Assembly: GCF_000167355.1 (NCBI RefSeq)
Contig: NZ_AAEW02000007.1
Span: forward strand, 1-64,000
Direction of reading: 5' to 3'
DNA: 64,000 nucleotides
Source of the DNA: Desulfuromonas acetoxidans DSM 684
GTDB taxonomy: Bacteria; Desulfobacterota; Desulfuromonadia; Desulfuromonadales; Desulfuromonadaceae
In this document: positions 1-9,112 of the stretch, piece after piece
How the letters are laid out: every line of letters begins with the position of its first letter
Numbering within the stretch: the stretch's first letter is position 1
Notes under the pieces: model-generated
Told to the model about the DNA's origin: nothing
Databases searched by the model: none
What the model saw: the letters and a program-made list of their open reading frames with translations, nothing else
Translations under genes and position numbers: made by a program

Positions 1-86
1 CTGTCCTCTCACTCAAGCGTTCGATCATTTCGATCACAACGAATATTTCAACTAAACGCCGACTATAAGTGAACGCCGTTGCGGTG

Positions 87-1013
87 TCAATCAACGGCTG
101 CCAAAACAGTACTTTGCCCCCAGGTACACCAGAAAACACCTTGCAATAATCCGGCGTCACTCACGGTCATAACGTCGTGCTTGAAAAAATCAAGAAGAAA
201 CCGGACAAACTGCACTCCGGCAAAGATGGTTTCCCCCCGCCCCGCTTCGATTCCCGGCAACTGTTCGCGTTCGTCAGAGGTCAAAGGCGCCAGACGACAG
301 CTCAAGGCATCAAGCTGTAAAGCTTGAAGGTGAAAGTTGTTGATTTTCTCCGGGCAGTAGTCCGTCATTTTCATCTGTGCCGCGGCCAGGGTCGTCACGG
401 TACCAGCGGTACCGACCAGTGCCCAGTCCTCCTGGTGCACGGCGGGCCACAACCCGGCCCTGTTCAGATCGTTGATCAACTGCTCGGCGCAACACGCCAT
501 CAACTGATGCGGATCCTCGCAGTCACATAAGGAAACAACCCCGATGGGATAGCTGTTCTGAAAACGCAACTGACCACGCTCAACACAGACAAACTCGGTG
601 CTGGCTCCGCCGACATCAAAAATAACCGCGCGTTGCGGAGGTGGGTGCAGCGCCTGCAAAACACCATGCGCCATATAGAGCGCTTCATGTTGACTGTCAA
701 GAACCTCCAGGCGCAACCCGGTTCGTTCTTGGAGCACGGTGATCAATTCTTGACGGTTATGTGCGGCACGCACAGCTTCTGTGCCGACAACACGGATATC
801 ACGCTGACCAAAATGGGCGATGGTCGCTGCAAAAGACTCCAGCGCCGCAAGAGTTGCGGTAAGAGAGGGTGTGGACAGAGTGTGATGTTCAGCAACACCT
901 CGTCCAAGATGGGTGACCACATGGTCGTAGTGACGGTAAATCAGGGTGTCCCCAACCAGATCGGCAATCAACAACCGAACGGTGTGGGAGCCCACATCTA
1001 TCACAGCCGCCAC
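87..1013 (-). CDS. Ppx/GppA family phosphatase (exopolyphosphatase-like)
   Basis: A 308-residue protein of the sugar-kinase/HSP70-fold Ppx/GppA family, which hydrolyses polyphosphate or pppGpp. Seen directly: the N-terminal phosphate loop DVGSHTVRLL (residues 6-15), the second loop FDVGGASTEF near 130, GTAGTVTTLAA near 200 and a SDAGLLQG motif near the C-terminus. It has only the two N-terminal domains (about 300 residues), as in short Ppx1/Ppx2 proteins, not the ~500-residue E. coli form. The start is a GTG that shares one base with the stop of the upstream phosphate-transporter-like gene, so the pair is probably co-translated. Polyphosphate versus pppGpp preference cannot be read from sequence. 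Confidence 0.9.
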   Translation of the reverse strand: MAAVIDVGSHTVRLLIADLVGDTLIYRHYDHVVTHLGRGVAEHHTLSTPSLTATLAALESFAATIAHFGQRDIRVVGTEAVRAAHNRQELITVLQERTGLRLEVLDSQHEALYMAHGVLQALHPPPQRAVIFDVGGASTEFVCVERGQLRFQNSYPIGVVSLCDCEDPHQLMACCAEQLINDLNRAGLWPAVHQEDWALVGTAGTVTTLAAAQMKMTDYCPEKINNFHLQALQLDALSCRLAPLTSDEREQLPGIEAGRGETIFAGVQFVRFLLDFFKHDVMTVSDAGLLQGVFWCTWGQSTVLAAVD

Positions 1014-2701
1014 TATTTTTTTCCGATGAGGGCTCGCGAGACGCTATGCGTATGATCACCGATCTTTTCGAAATTGTGCAACATATCGATGAAGATCAGC
1101 CCCGGAGTCACCGAGCATTCACCGGTATTGAGGCGGGCGATGTGATTCAACCGCAGTCGCTCTTCTAGATCATCAATACGGTTTTCCATAAACTGGGCTT
1201 TTTCACCGATCGTGACATCTTTGCGTTCCATGGCTGCTTTGACAAAGGCAAGAAATTCGCGAGTGTGCCCGGCCAGATCATCAAACTCGCCCATAGCCAT
1301 CTGGGAGAAGTTGACCCGTTCCTCCATTTTTCGCAATCCGAGCTCCCACAGGTTTTCACAGTAGTCGCCAACTTTCTCCAGATCATTAACCATATGCATC
1401 AACGATGAGATCTCTTTAGATAATTCTTGAGAGATGGGCCGCTGGGAAACCGCCACCAGAAAATCGATGATCTCCTTTTGCAGCAGATCGATGAGATCCT
1501 CTTTTTTGCGCAGTCCTTCAAGCATGCGGCTATCACGGGTCCGCATAAAGCGCAATGTATCATCAAGACATTCAAGGCACAGCTCGGCCATGCGGTTGGT
1601 TTCGGAACGCGCCTGACTGATGGCCAGCGGTGGTGTATTGAGGACACGATTGTCGATATACTTGAGATGGAACTCTACCTCAACATCTTCACCGGGAACC
1701 AGTCGGGTTGCGAGTTTAGCCAGCAGACCAACCAACGGCAAAAAAATCAGCACATTGAGCACATTGAACAGACTGTGGGTATTAGCAATATGGCGGGCAA
1801 TATAGGGTTTGTCGCCCACGGCCATCATCAGATCATGCGCCTGTTGCTGGGTGGTAATAACAAAATCGGCGTCACCGGGTGTCAGCCACTCGATAAACGC
1901 CGTAAAGTAAGGAAACAGAAGTAACATGTAAGCCACGCCGATGACATTAAACAAGAAATGCGACATGGCGGTGCGTCGCGCCGCGACGTTGGTTCCGATG
2001 GCCGCCAGATTGGCGGTAATCGTAGTGCCGATGTTCTCGCCGAGAATCAGTGCCATGCTGCCTTCAAAGGTCAGCAAACCGCTGGTAGCCAGAGCCAGAG
2101 TGATGCCGATGGTGGCGCTGCTGCTCTGGACAATGACTGTCAGCACAGCGCCTACCGCCACCGCCAGCAGGTGATTATCTCCTACCAGGGTGAAGATGTG
2201 GCGAAACTCTTCACTGGTCTTGACCGGGTCGAACGCATGCTTCATCACCGACAAGCCATAAAACAAAATGCCGAAGCCGAGGATAATTTCGCCCATGTAA
2301 ACCCAGCTTTTACGCTTGGAAAACAGTTTTAGGCCGACCCCCACTCCAATGGCAGGCAGGGCGAATTTGGTAATCTTAAAAGCGATCAACTGCGCCGTGA
2401 CCGTGGTGCCGACATTGGCGCCAAGCACCACCCCGATCGCCTGAACCAGCGACATCAAACCGGCATTGACAAAGCCGACCACCATGACCGTTGTGGCGCT
2501 TGATGACTGGATAATCGCCGTGACGGCCAGTCCGACAAAAGCAGCGACATAGCGATTGTTGGTCAACGCAGCAAGAATCTTGCGCATCCGGTTTCCGGCG
2601 ACCTTTTGCAACCCCTCCGACATGATCTTCATGCCAAACAGGAACAATCCCAGACCACCCAATAATCCAAACAGCAAGTCCTGGCTCAACAACGCCGACA
2701 T
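1013..2701 (-). CDS. Na/Pi cotransporter family protein with PhoU-like C-terminus
   Basis: Membrane protein of the NptA/YjbB type, about 562 residues. The N-terminal half has two inverted repeats of hydrophobic helices, each carrying a QSSSATT/QSSSATI motif typical of the PNaS family. The C-terminal ~200 residues are helical and PhoU-like (paired helices with ENRIDDLEERL). The family moves phosphate, probably outward in bacterial YjbB-like members. The longer reading frame opens at 2725, but a GGAGGT box lies just before the ATG at 2701, so that start is preferred. Transcribed with the downstream Ppx/GppA gene, suggesting a phosphate/polyphosphate homeostasis unit. Confidence 0.88.
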   Translation of the reverse strand: MSALLSQDLLFGLLGGLGLFLFGMKIMSEGLQKVAGNRMRKILAALTNNRYVAAFVGLAVTAIIQSSSATTVMVVGFVNAGLMSLVQAIGVVLGANVGTTVTAQLIAFKITKFALPAIGVGVGLKLFSKRKSWVYMGEIILGFGILFYGLSVMKHAFDPVKTSEEFRHIFTLVGDNHLLAVAVGAVLTVIVQSSSATIGITLALATSGLLTFEGSMALILGENIGTTITANLAAIGTNVAARRTAMSHFLFNVIGVAYMLLLFPYFTAFIEWLTPGDADFVITTQQQAHDLMMAVGDKPYIARHIANTHSLFNVLNVLIFLPLVGLLAKLATRLVPGEDVEVEFHLKYIDNRVLNTPPLAISQARSETNRMAELCLECLDDTLRFMRTRDSRMLEGLRKKEDLIDLLQKEIIDFLVAVSQRPISQELSKEISSLMHMVNDLEKVGDYCENLWELGLRKMEERVNFSQMAMGEFDDLAGHTREFLAFVKAAMERKDVTIGEKAQFMENRIDDLEERLRLNHIARLNTGECSVTPGLIFIDMLHNFEKIGDHTHSVSRALIGKK

Positions 2702-3036
2702 AACAAACCTCCACGATCCGTTCATTTCGCCCGAGACTGAACGAACCCCGTGCTTCTACAGCGCCGCCAGCCACTTGACGAGACGCCATCGAAAGATGAG
2801 TTTTTGATGAGTTTTACTGACAAAAAACGTTGCGAATATAACCGAGGTGTCGCTGTTTGACAACCGCAAAAAGGGTTAAACTCATGAACGTCCCCCCTCC
2901 TGTTAATACCGCCTGCAACAGGATCGGAAACCGGGGATCAATAAACAATCAAAACGGTATAAAAACAAAGAGATGAAACCTGTGGCATGACAGACAGTTC
3001 TGCCACACCGAAAAGTCTCTTGCACTCAATCGTTAC
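2702..3036. other. intergenic region between the biosynthetic locus and the phosphate genes
   Basis: No credible gene is seen in these 335 bases. They hold the promoter listed at 2835-2863 and, on the minus strand just after the last carrier-protein gene of the locus, a 7-bp hairpin (arms 2981-2987 and 3001-3007, 13-base loop) followed by a loose T-rich tract. That could be a weak terminator, but the long loop makes this uncertain. Confidence 0.4.
2835..2863 (-). promoter_or_regulatory. sigma-70-type promoter for the phosphate transporter-ppx unit
   Basis: On the minus strand TTGTCA (2863-2858) and TATATT (2840-2835) are separated by 17 bases, each one base from consensus. Transcription would start near 2828 and leave a leader of about 125 bases before the ATG at 2701. 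Confidence 0.6.
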
Positions 3037-3303
3037 CTAAGAGGTGTGAGATTCAACAAAATCCGCCAGGGCGTTCAACGTATCCAGTGCTTCACGGCCG
3101 GTGTCTTCCCCACCGATGCGCACATTGTAATGACGCTGCACAGCAACAACGATCTCCACAGCATCCAGCGAATCCAGTCCCAGAGGGGAATCCGGACCGA
3201 TCAACGAGACCTGCGGATCGATCAGATCGGGATACTCCTCCTGAATATGGCAGGCTTCGATAATTAGATCTTGTAACTCACGATAGAGTTGTTGACGACT
3301 CAT
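3037..3303 (-). CDS. acyl carrier protein of the biosynthetic locus (last gene)
   Basis: An 88-residue acyl carrier protein. The phosphopantetheine attachment motif GLDSLDAVE is intact, with the Ser in the usual mid-protein position. It would carry the growing acyl chain or an acyl starter for the ketosynthases encoded upstream. A GGGAGGA box sits six bases before the ATG. It is the 3'-most gene of the long minus-strand run and follows the ABC permease by 21 bases. It differs clearly from the housekeeping AcpP at 55968-56201 and from the other two carriers in this locus, so each probably serves a different step. Confidence 0.92.
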   Translation of the reverse strand: MSRQQLYRELQDLIIEACHIQEEYPDLIDPQVSLIGPDSPLGLDSLDAVEIVVAVQRHYNVRIGGEDTGREALDTLNALADFVESHTS

Positions 3304-3324
3304 GACACGTCCTCCCTAAAAAAA

Positions 3325-4632
3325 TCAACAGCGCCGACGCAGGCCGCGCCAGGCAAAAAAACAACAGACAATAAAGCAGATCACCAACCGCAACAGATAC
3401 GGCCAGGTTTCAGCCAAACATCCACCGCGCAACACGAGAATCTGCATGGCTTCCATCCCCCAGCCCAGCGGCGAAATGACACTGACGTGCTGCATCACCT
3501 CTGGCATCAGATAGACCGGGATCATGATCCCACCAAGGGCGGCAAAAATAACAATGGTCACAGCTGCCGTCAAGCTGGCCTGTTGACTGCTGCGGGCATA
3601 AACACCGAGCAACAAACCAAAACCGCAGGCCGCCAGAGCAACACATAAACTGACAACCAACAAAGACGGCACCTGGCCGTGAAGATCAAGATGGTCGGTT
3701 CCCAACAGGGGTAACAGCGTCCGGCCGACGCCGAGCATCAATGCAAACTGCACCAAGCTGATCATCAGATAAGCCACCACTCGGCCGACCAGAAGCGGCA
3801 CCATGGAACCGGGGATCATCTGCAGACGGACAAAGACTCCTTGAGAGCGCTCCTGTAACATCACCGTGGCCAGCGGCAGAACAATAAAGAACAGTCCGAA
3901 GATGGACCAGGCTGGAACATTGTGCTGTATCGATGTGGGCATGGTAAATCCCGCTTCGCTCTCCAGCGGAGCCACCATCATTTCGCTGGACTCAACGCTC
4001 ACATCCAACTCAAGCGGATGTTGCGCCAGTGCTTGAGAAAACATCGGTCCCAATTGCACCGTCACATAATGTTCGACCCGTTTCGGCAGGTAGCGCTGAA
4101 AGGCCTCAAGGCATAATTCGGCACGATGGCGGCGGACAAGTTGATCGATCAGACCGGTCAATCCGGCACGCAGGCCGCCCTGAACCGCCGGATCAAAGGA
4201 GTAGAATAACGATGGCATTGCGCTGTCTTGAGATGATGCAGGCGAGAAAAGCTGTCGTCGAACCTGACTGTCCACCGCCTGCTGCAGAGAGTGGCTCAGC
4301 TGAGGCGACAGATAGACCCCGAATTGATAATCACCCCGTTCAACCTGGCGTTGCGCTTCGACAAAACTAAGATCGTCAGTTGCCACAGAAACGCGCACGT
4401 CTCCCTGTTGCTGCAACTGACTGATAAACCACGGCCCAAAGGTGGCCTGATCATGATCAACAACCAGCACATCAACCGCGGCTGCTCCCGATGTTTTAAG
4501 AATATTATCCTGAACCAGACAGACTACCAGCACCAATGCCACCGGCATGATAAACAGCACAGCCAGACCACCGCGGTCGCGCCGCAGCAATTGCAGTTCC
4601 TTGACGATCACCGCCCACAGTTGCCCTATCAT
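3325..4632 (-). CDS. ABC-2 type transporter permease
   Basis: A 435-residue membrane protein with the ABC-2 permease layout: a cytoplasmic start with the conserved KELQLLRRDR stretch, one helix near residues 20-40, a large extracytoplasmic domain of about 190 residues, then five to six helices in the C-terminal half. Such permeases (DrrB/YhhJ-like) export lipids, polyketides or drugs. It starts one base after the stop of the ATPase gene, so the two form one transporter. Its place inside the locus suggests it exports a product or intermediate, separately from the MMPL/LolA system further upstream. Confidence 0.88.
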   Translation of the reverse strand: MIGQLWAVIVKELQLLRRDRGGLAVLFIMPVALVLVVCLVQDNILKTSGAAAVDVLVVDHDQATFGPWFISQLQQQGDVRVSVATDDLSFVEAQRQVERGDYQFGVYLSPQLSHSLQQAVDSQVRRQLFSPASSQDSAMPSLFYSFDPAVQGGLRAGLTGLIDQLVRRHRAELCLEAFQRYLPKRVEHYVTVQLGPMFSQALAQHPLELDVSVESSEMMVAPLESEAGFTMPTSIQHNVPAWSIFGLFFIVLPLATVMLQERSQGVFVRLQMIPGSMVPLLVGRVVAYLMISLVQFALMLGVGRTLLPLLGTDHLDLHGQVPSLLVVSLCVALAACGFGLLLGVYARSSQQASLTAAVTIVIFAALGGIMIPVYLMPEVMQHVSVISPLGWGMEAMQILVLRGGCLAETWPYLLRLVICFIVCCFFAWRGLRRRC

Positions 4633-4633
4633 A

Positions 4634-5383
4634 TCAATCCCTCAACTGCTTGCCGGTCAGCTTGAGAAAAAGATCCTCAAGATGAGCACATTCCGGATGA
4701 TCAGCCATCAGAGCATCAACCGCCCCGGACACCACTTCACGCCCTTCGTCGATCACCACCACCCGTTGACACAGTTGACTGACTTCCTCCATGTAATGGG
4801 TGGTGTAAACCATGGTCATGCCATCTGCGTTGAGTTGCCTCAGGTTGGTGAGGATCTGATGGCGCGACTGCGCGTCAATGCCAACGGTTGGTTCATCAAG
4901 AAACAGGATTTGGGGCTGGTGAATGATTCCGGCAGCCAGATTTGCCCGTCGTTTCATGCCGCCGGAAAAGGTATCAATGCGCCGCTGGGTGACATCTTCC
5001 AGCCCGGTCATTGTCACACTGGCCGTCAGACTCTGCTCAAGGTGGGTACCGCTCAAACCGTACAACCGTCCCCAAAAACGCAGATTTTCAGCCAACGTCA
5101 GGCTGGGGTATAGTGCTAGCTCCTGTGGGACCATACCGATCAACCGGCGAACCGATTGAGGCGATCGCAACGCATCCACCCCATGAAGGGTCAACGTGCC
5201 GCTGTCGGGACGCATCAGCGTCGACAACATGGAGATGGTAGTGGTTTTCCCGGCACCGTTGGGTCCAAGTAGAGCAATCAGTTCTCCCGCCTGCAACGAC
5301 AGATCAATGCCGTTTACCGCAGGAGAATTCTGGCCTCGGTAGTGTTTGACCAGTGAGGAAGCCTCTAGAGCCAGGCAGGTCAT
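4634..5383 (-). CDS. ABC transporter ATP-binding protein
   Basis: A 249-residue nucleotide-binding subunit. Walker A GPNGAGKTT (about residue 40), signature FSGGMKRRANLA, Walker B ILFLDEPTVGID and the switch His in YTTHYMEE are all present, so it should be catalytically competent. The sequence is of the DrrA/CcmA-type family that pairs with ABC-2 permeases. The start overlaps the stop of the BtrH-like gene by four bases (ATGA) and its own stop is one base from the permease start. This tight coupling argues that transporter and acyltransferase act in the same process. Confidence 0.93.
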   Translation of the reverse strand: MTCLALEASSLVKHYRGQNSPAVNGIDLSLQAGELIALLGPNGAGKTTTISMLSTLMRPDSGTLTLHGVDALRSPQSVRRLIGMVPQELALYPSLTLAENLRFWGRLYGLSGTHLEQSLTASVTMTGLEDVTQRRIDTFSGGMKRRANLAAGIIHQPQILFLDEPTVGIDAQSRHQILTNLRQLNADGMTMVYTTHYMEEVSQLCQRVVVIDEGREVVSGAVDALMADHPECAHLEDLFLKLTGKQLRD

Positions 5384-6402
5384 CCCTGTTTCAACTTTCG
5401 CTGCACGTCCTTCACCACCAGTCGCAGATCACAGTAGAACGGTTCCTCAACATCCGCCTGATGAGCAACCTGATCAGCCAAAGTAGCAAACGTGATTGAA
5501 TCATCACGGCCCTTACAGCGCCGGGCGGCATTCACCGCCAGGCCACGCCAACCATCACCGATCTCAGTCAACCGTTCGGCCAACCAGCTCAACTCTTGAT
5601 GATCGTAGAGTTCCGCACATTCCTGAAGAAACGCCGCATAGATAAAACGGAAGCCAGCGCCGCCGGTACCGATCTCTTCCTGCATGCGAATCAGTTGCGC
5701 CAGACAGGAGATTGCTCGCCGAGTGCCGTAACGTTGTTCCCATTGACGCATGCTTTTGGCCAGAAAGCGCATACCACGAATGCCGCCCACCGGCACCGGA
5801 GCCTGCATGTCGCGACAAACGATTTTCATGCCGCGCAACGCCGGTTGACGTAGATCGGTTACCTGCGGCGGCTCTTTCAAATAATAACAGCGGCCGCGTG
5901 GTGCCAGAGCGCCCTGGGCAAAGCGGGCTTTAACCAGGTCATCGGCCTCACACCACACCAGCTCCGGCATCACCGGGTCACTGATCAGATAGCGAGACCC
6001 CTCTTTACCAATCACAATCAGATTGTGGGCATTAAAATGAAAACGTAGTGCCGCGGGGATATACGGCAACCAGAACACACTGGTCTGAACGCCAACAGCA
6101 ACCCCTTCGTCAAGCAGCCGGTCCAGATCATCCATGGCCTGCTGCTGACTGCGGTAACGTTGCTGATGCACCGGGCAATGCAACCCCTTGGTCACCCGGC
6201 TGAAAATGCCACCCGGACGGCAGCGATAGGTAGTCAGTGGCAAGCCATTGAGTTTGACAAACGGTACATAGCCGAAAAACAGACCGCCACCAAGACCAAA
6301 GGCCATGGCCTCTGAAACAGGCAATCCGGCATGGGTCAGCAAATTGGCCACCGCGCCACTTTCACAATGCGCCGATTGGCGATGAGGAAAATCGACAATC
6401 AT
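5380..6402 (-). CDS. BtrH N-terminal domain-like protein, putative acyl-ACP acyltransferase
   Basis: A 340-residue protein resembling the BtrH N-terminal domain family (papain-like fold). BtrH itself moves an amino-acyl group from a carrier protein to the amine of an aminoglycoside. Seen here: HCESG with Cys13 near the N-terminus, a glycine-rich FGLGGGLFFGY stretch, and AHN with His126 followed by an SDP motif (Asp142), a plausible Cys-His-Asp/Asn triad. The C-terminal half is helical and unassigned. It overlaps the genes on both sides by four bases. Transfer of an acyl chain from one of the locus carriers to an amine or alcohol is an inference; the acceptor is unknown. Confidence 0.7.
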   Translation of the reverse strand: MIVDFPHRQSAHCESGAVANLLTHAGLPVSEAMAFGLGGGLFFGYVPFVKLNGLPLTTYRCRPGGIFSRVTKGLHCPVHQQRYRSQQQAMDDLDRLLDEGVAVGVQTSVFWLPYIPAALRFHFNAHNLIVIGKEGSRYLISDPVMPELVWCEADDLVKARFAQGALAPRGRCYYLKEPPQVTDLRQPALRGMKIVCRDMQAPVPVGGIRGMRFLAKSMRQWEQRYGTRRAISCLAQLIRMQEEIGTGGAGFRFIYAAFLQECAELYDHQELSWLAERLTEIGDGWRGLAVNAARRCKGRDDSITFATLADQVAHQADVEEPFYCDLRLVVKDVQRKLKQG

Positions 6403-6830
6403 TCCTGCTCCTCATCCGCCATAGGCAATTCATCCTGCTCGGGTACTTCGAGCAGTTGTTCCACTGTGATATTGAACAAGCCGGCGTAACACTGTCGATA
6501 ATAGGTGGACAGGTTGTCAAACACCTTGGGCTTCAGGTGGCGTCTTACCCGCCAGCGGGCAATGCCGGAATAACGTGACAACAGAGCGACATCCATCTGC
6601 GCACGGGTCATATAATAAGCCAGCGGACTCATCTCGCCCTTGGAAATCTGGGCGCGCACCAGTTCCAGTTCCGCCTGAATATCTTCCCACGCCAGACGAT
6701 TGGCACAATTGACCGGCTCCCAACCGGCACTGGGCGTCAGGCAATAGCGGCCCTGATCATTGAGGGCATAACTGACCACTTTTTTGTCATCCAGAACACC
6801 TTTGTCCTGGGGCACTTCCTTGTCTCGCAT
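6399..6830 (-). CDS. small protein with putative helix-turn-helix
   Basis: A 143-residue soluble protein that I do not recognise by name. Residues 75-101 (from TRAQMDVALLS to RRHLKP) followed by a helical segment ending in NITVEQLLEV look like a Cro/XRE-type helix-turn-helix. The last 20 residues are very acidic. It lies between a ketosynthase-like gene and the BtrH-like gene and overlaps the latter by four bases. If the fold is right it could be a local regulator, but a protein-protein adaptor for the neighbouring acyltransferase is equally possible. Confidence 0.6.
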   Translation of the reverse strand: MRDKEVPQDKGVLDDKKVVSYALNDQGRYCLTPSAGWEPVNCANRLAWEDIQAELELVRAQISKGEMSPLAYYMTRAQMDVALLSRYSGIARWRVRRHLKPKVFDNLSTYYRQCYAGLFNITVEQLLEVPEQDELPMADEEQE

Positions 6831-6835
6831 AACGT

Positions 6836-7921
6836 CTAACGTCCCTTCCCAATCCCCCGGGTCACCCGAATCGCACCAAACTGACCGTCTGCACTACACT
6901 TGACGCTGGTCACCTGACGGATCGGTGCGCACTCTTCCTCTCGGCTACACAGCGCATGGCATTGCTGGTCACGAACCATAAGCGCAGCGGCCACCAGATC
7001 AAAGGCCTGACCACAGGGCAAACTGCCGTAAACATGACTGCAACTGGTTTTCGGCGTACCGATACTCTGGCGGTACCAACTGGCACTATTGCGCTGACCA
7101 TCGGCACCGAGCAGCACCGGGGATCGCTGAATCAACGCATCGCCACCCGACTCGATATGACCGCCACAAAGAGCATCAATATAGCCATAGCGCGCTCTTT
7201 TCGGATCACGACTTAAGACCAGAAACGCTGCGCCCTCACCGGGGATCGCCGTCTGTTTATCAAAAGCAAACGGCTCAATGCGTTCAGGAACCGGCTCATC
7301 AGCAAAATAACGGCCATAACAATAGTTGAGCACGGCACAATGTTCATCAACACCGCCAACCAGCACCGTATCCACCCGGCCCTGTTGCAACCAGCATACA
7401 GCATTGTGCAACGCCGCCGTTACCGACATATCAAATTGGCTCAAGGTCAAATTCGGGCCGTGAATACCCAACTGCATCGACAGGTAGGCACCGGCCACAT
7501 TGTGCACCGAGTTTGAAAATGCCGTCGGCGAAGCGCAATGATCGCCATCCTCCAGCACTGAATCGAGAAACCCAAAGGTGGTGGCCGCAGCTCCGTAACC
7601 GCTGGCGACGATCACGCCAACCTTCTCCCGTTTCTCGGCATCAATTCCGGCATCGGACAACGCCATACAACCACCGAGCAACGCCAGGCGGGAATAATGA
7701 TCAAGGCGGCGCAGAGAACGCTTGGCAACAAATTCATCCAGGCCATCGGTTTTGGCGAGAAAAGCCGGGTAATAGGCCTGCCCATCGCCATGGCACTGGT
7801 CGAGCATCTGTGGTCGGTCTGTTTCCTGCTGAAGGGCGCGGATAAAGGCGTCTCCCCCCTGACCAAAACCTCCGACACAACCGACCCCTTGAATTGCAAC
7901 GGCTTGAGAAAGTAGATTCAT
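6836..7921 (-). CDS. ketosynthase-like protein lacking catalytic residues (chain-length-factor-like)
   Basis: About 361 residues with thiolase/ketosynthase fold signatures: ALSDAGI, the VGVIVASGYG strand, VDTVLVGGVDE and an IPGEGAAFLVL loop. Where an active ketosynthase has its Cys the sequence reads LSQFDMS. The C-terminal His regions are also lost: SHVYGSLPCGQAFD replaces the usual GH..GA loop. It is therefore probably a non-catalytic partner, like the chain-length factor of type II polyketide and aryl polyene systems. The ATG at 7921 follows a GGAGG box by 7-8 bases and shares one base with the stop of the complete ketosynthase just upstream, its likely partner. Confidence 0.8.
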   Translation of the reverse strand: MNLLSQAVAIQGVGCVGGFGQGGDAFIRALQQETDRPQMLDQCHGDGQAYYPAFLAKTDGLDEFVAKRSLRRLDHYSRLALLGGCMALSDAGIDAEKREKVGVIVASGYGAAATTFGFLDSVLEDGDHCASPTAFSNSVHNVAGAYLSMQLGIHGPNLTLSQFDMSVTAALHNAVCWLQQGRVDTVLVGGVDEHCAVLNYCYGRYFADEPVPERIEPFAFDKQTAIPGEGAAFLVLSRDPKRARYGYIDALCGGHIESGGDALIQRSPVLLGADGQRNSASWYRQSIGTPKTSCSHVYGSLPCGQAFDLVAAALMVRDQQCHALCSREEECAPIRQVTSVKCSADGQFGAIRVTRGIGKGR

Positions 7922-9108
7922 CACACCACCTCCCCGCGCTCAAACACCAGCACGGCATTGTTACCACCAAACGCCAGTGATTCAGACAGCGCCAACGAAC
8001 TATCAAACTCATGCACCTGGGTTACCGGCACTGTCGCCAACTCATCATCCATGGTCGTAAACCCGGCACTGGCGGGAATTTTTCGCCGCTGCAAGAAACC
8101 GAGGACAAAAGCCGCCTCAATCGCCCCGGCCGCGCCGAGGGTATGGCCGGTGTAGCCCTTGGTAGAATGAAACGGAAGTCCTTTGAGACAGTCACGGAGC
8201 ACCAGACTTTCCACCCGATCATTGTCTTTGGTTCCCGTACCGTGGGTATTGACAAACCCCAGTTGCTTCGGTTGCACGCGACTGACGCGCAATGCTTCGG
8301 CCAGCGCCTGCTTGAGGCCTCGCCCCTCCGGATGTGGTGCCGTCAGATGCCAGCCATCAGTACCGCTGCCATAACCGAGAATATAGCCCTGAGCCGGAAC
8401 CTGGCGATGGCGGGCACTGGCATCCGATTCGAGCACCAACACCCCGGCGCCTTCGCCCAAGTTCAAGCCACTGCGCTCGGCATCAAACGGACGACACAGC
8501 CTTGTCGAACTGATCTGCAACGAGGCGAACCCGTTATAGGTGGTACGACACAACTCATCCGCACCGCCAGCCAACACCACATCGCACAATCCGCACTGAA
8601 TCCACGCCGAAGCCAGTCCGATGGCATCCGTGCCCGAGGAACAGGCATTGACAATGGTCTGAGTCGGACCGTTAAAACCGAAATGACGACTGATCACCGC
8701 AGCCGGATTGCTGCCGAGAAAACGATTGATCGGTGTCATCTCCGGCGACGCTCCATCACGGTAACCGGCATAAAACGGCTCGTTGTTCATCGCACTGCCC
8801 ACCGTGGTGCCCATACACACCCCGACCCGCAGACCACGTAATGCCTCCAGTGACCACCCCGATTGGGTCACGGCCTGCCCGGCGGCAGCCAGACCAAGGC
8901 GGCTGGTGCGCAACATGTCACGCTGACTAACCTGCTCAAAGTCGTCAGCGATGGAGAACACCGGATAGACATCAGCGTGCGTGGTCGTAAATCGTAAAGG
9001 ATCACCACCATGGCGCTCGCCGCCCAGCATGGACGCCATCGCTTGTTCCAAGGTGTTGCCCGCTGCACTCAGGCAGCCGATTCCGGTCACCGCAATGCGA
9101 TTTGCCAT
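7921..9108 (-). CDS. beta-ketoacyl-ACP synthase (FabF-like), active
   Basis: A 395-residue condensing enzyme with a complete catalytic set: Cys156 in NACSSG, His289 in NTHGTGT, Lys317 and His322 in the KGYTGHTLGAAGA motif, and a C-terminal FGGNN loop. It would elongate an ACP-bound chain with malonyl-ACP. The next gene encodes a ketosynthase-like protein without the Cys and its start shares a base with this stop, so a KS/chain-length-factor heterodimer is likely. The gene upstream encodes a carrier protein four bases away. A CAGGAG box precedes the ATG. Confidence 0.92.
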   Translation of the reverse strand: MANRIAVTGIGCLSAAGNTLEQAMASMLGGERHGGDPLRFTTTHADVYPVFSIADDFEQVSQRDMLRTSRLGLAAAGQAVTQSGWSLEALRGLRVGVCMGTTVGSAMNNEPFYAGYRDGASPEMTPINRFLGSNPAAVISRHFGFNGPTQTIVNACSSGTDAIGLASAWIQCGLCDVVLAGGADELCRTTYNGFASLQISSTRLCRPFDAERSGLNLGEGAGVLVLESDASARHRQVPAQGYILGYGSGTDGWHLTAPHPEGRGLKQALAEALRVSRVQPKQLGFVNTHGTGTKDNDRVESLVLRDCLKGLPFHSTKGYTGHTLGAAGAIEAAFVLGFLQRRKIPASAGFTTMDDELATVPVTQVHEFDSSLALSESLAFGGNNAVLVFERGEVV

Positions 9109-9112
9109 TTAT

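Noticed and set aside
1-86. Start of another gene at the left edge
   Set aside because: No supported frame or motif in these 86 bases.
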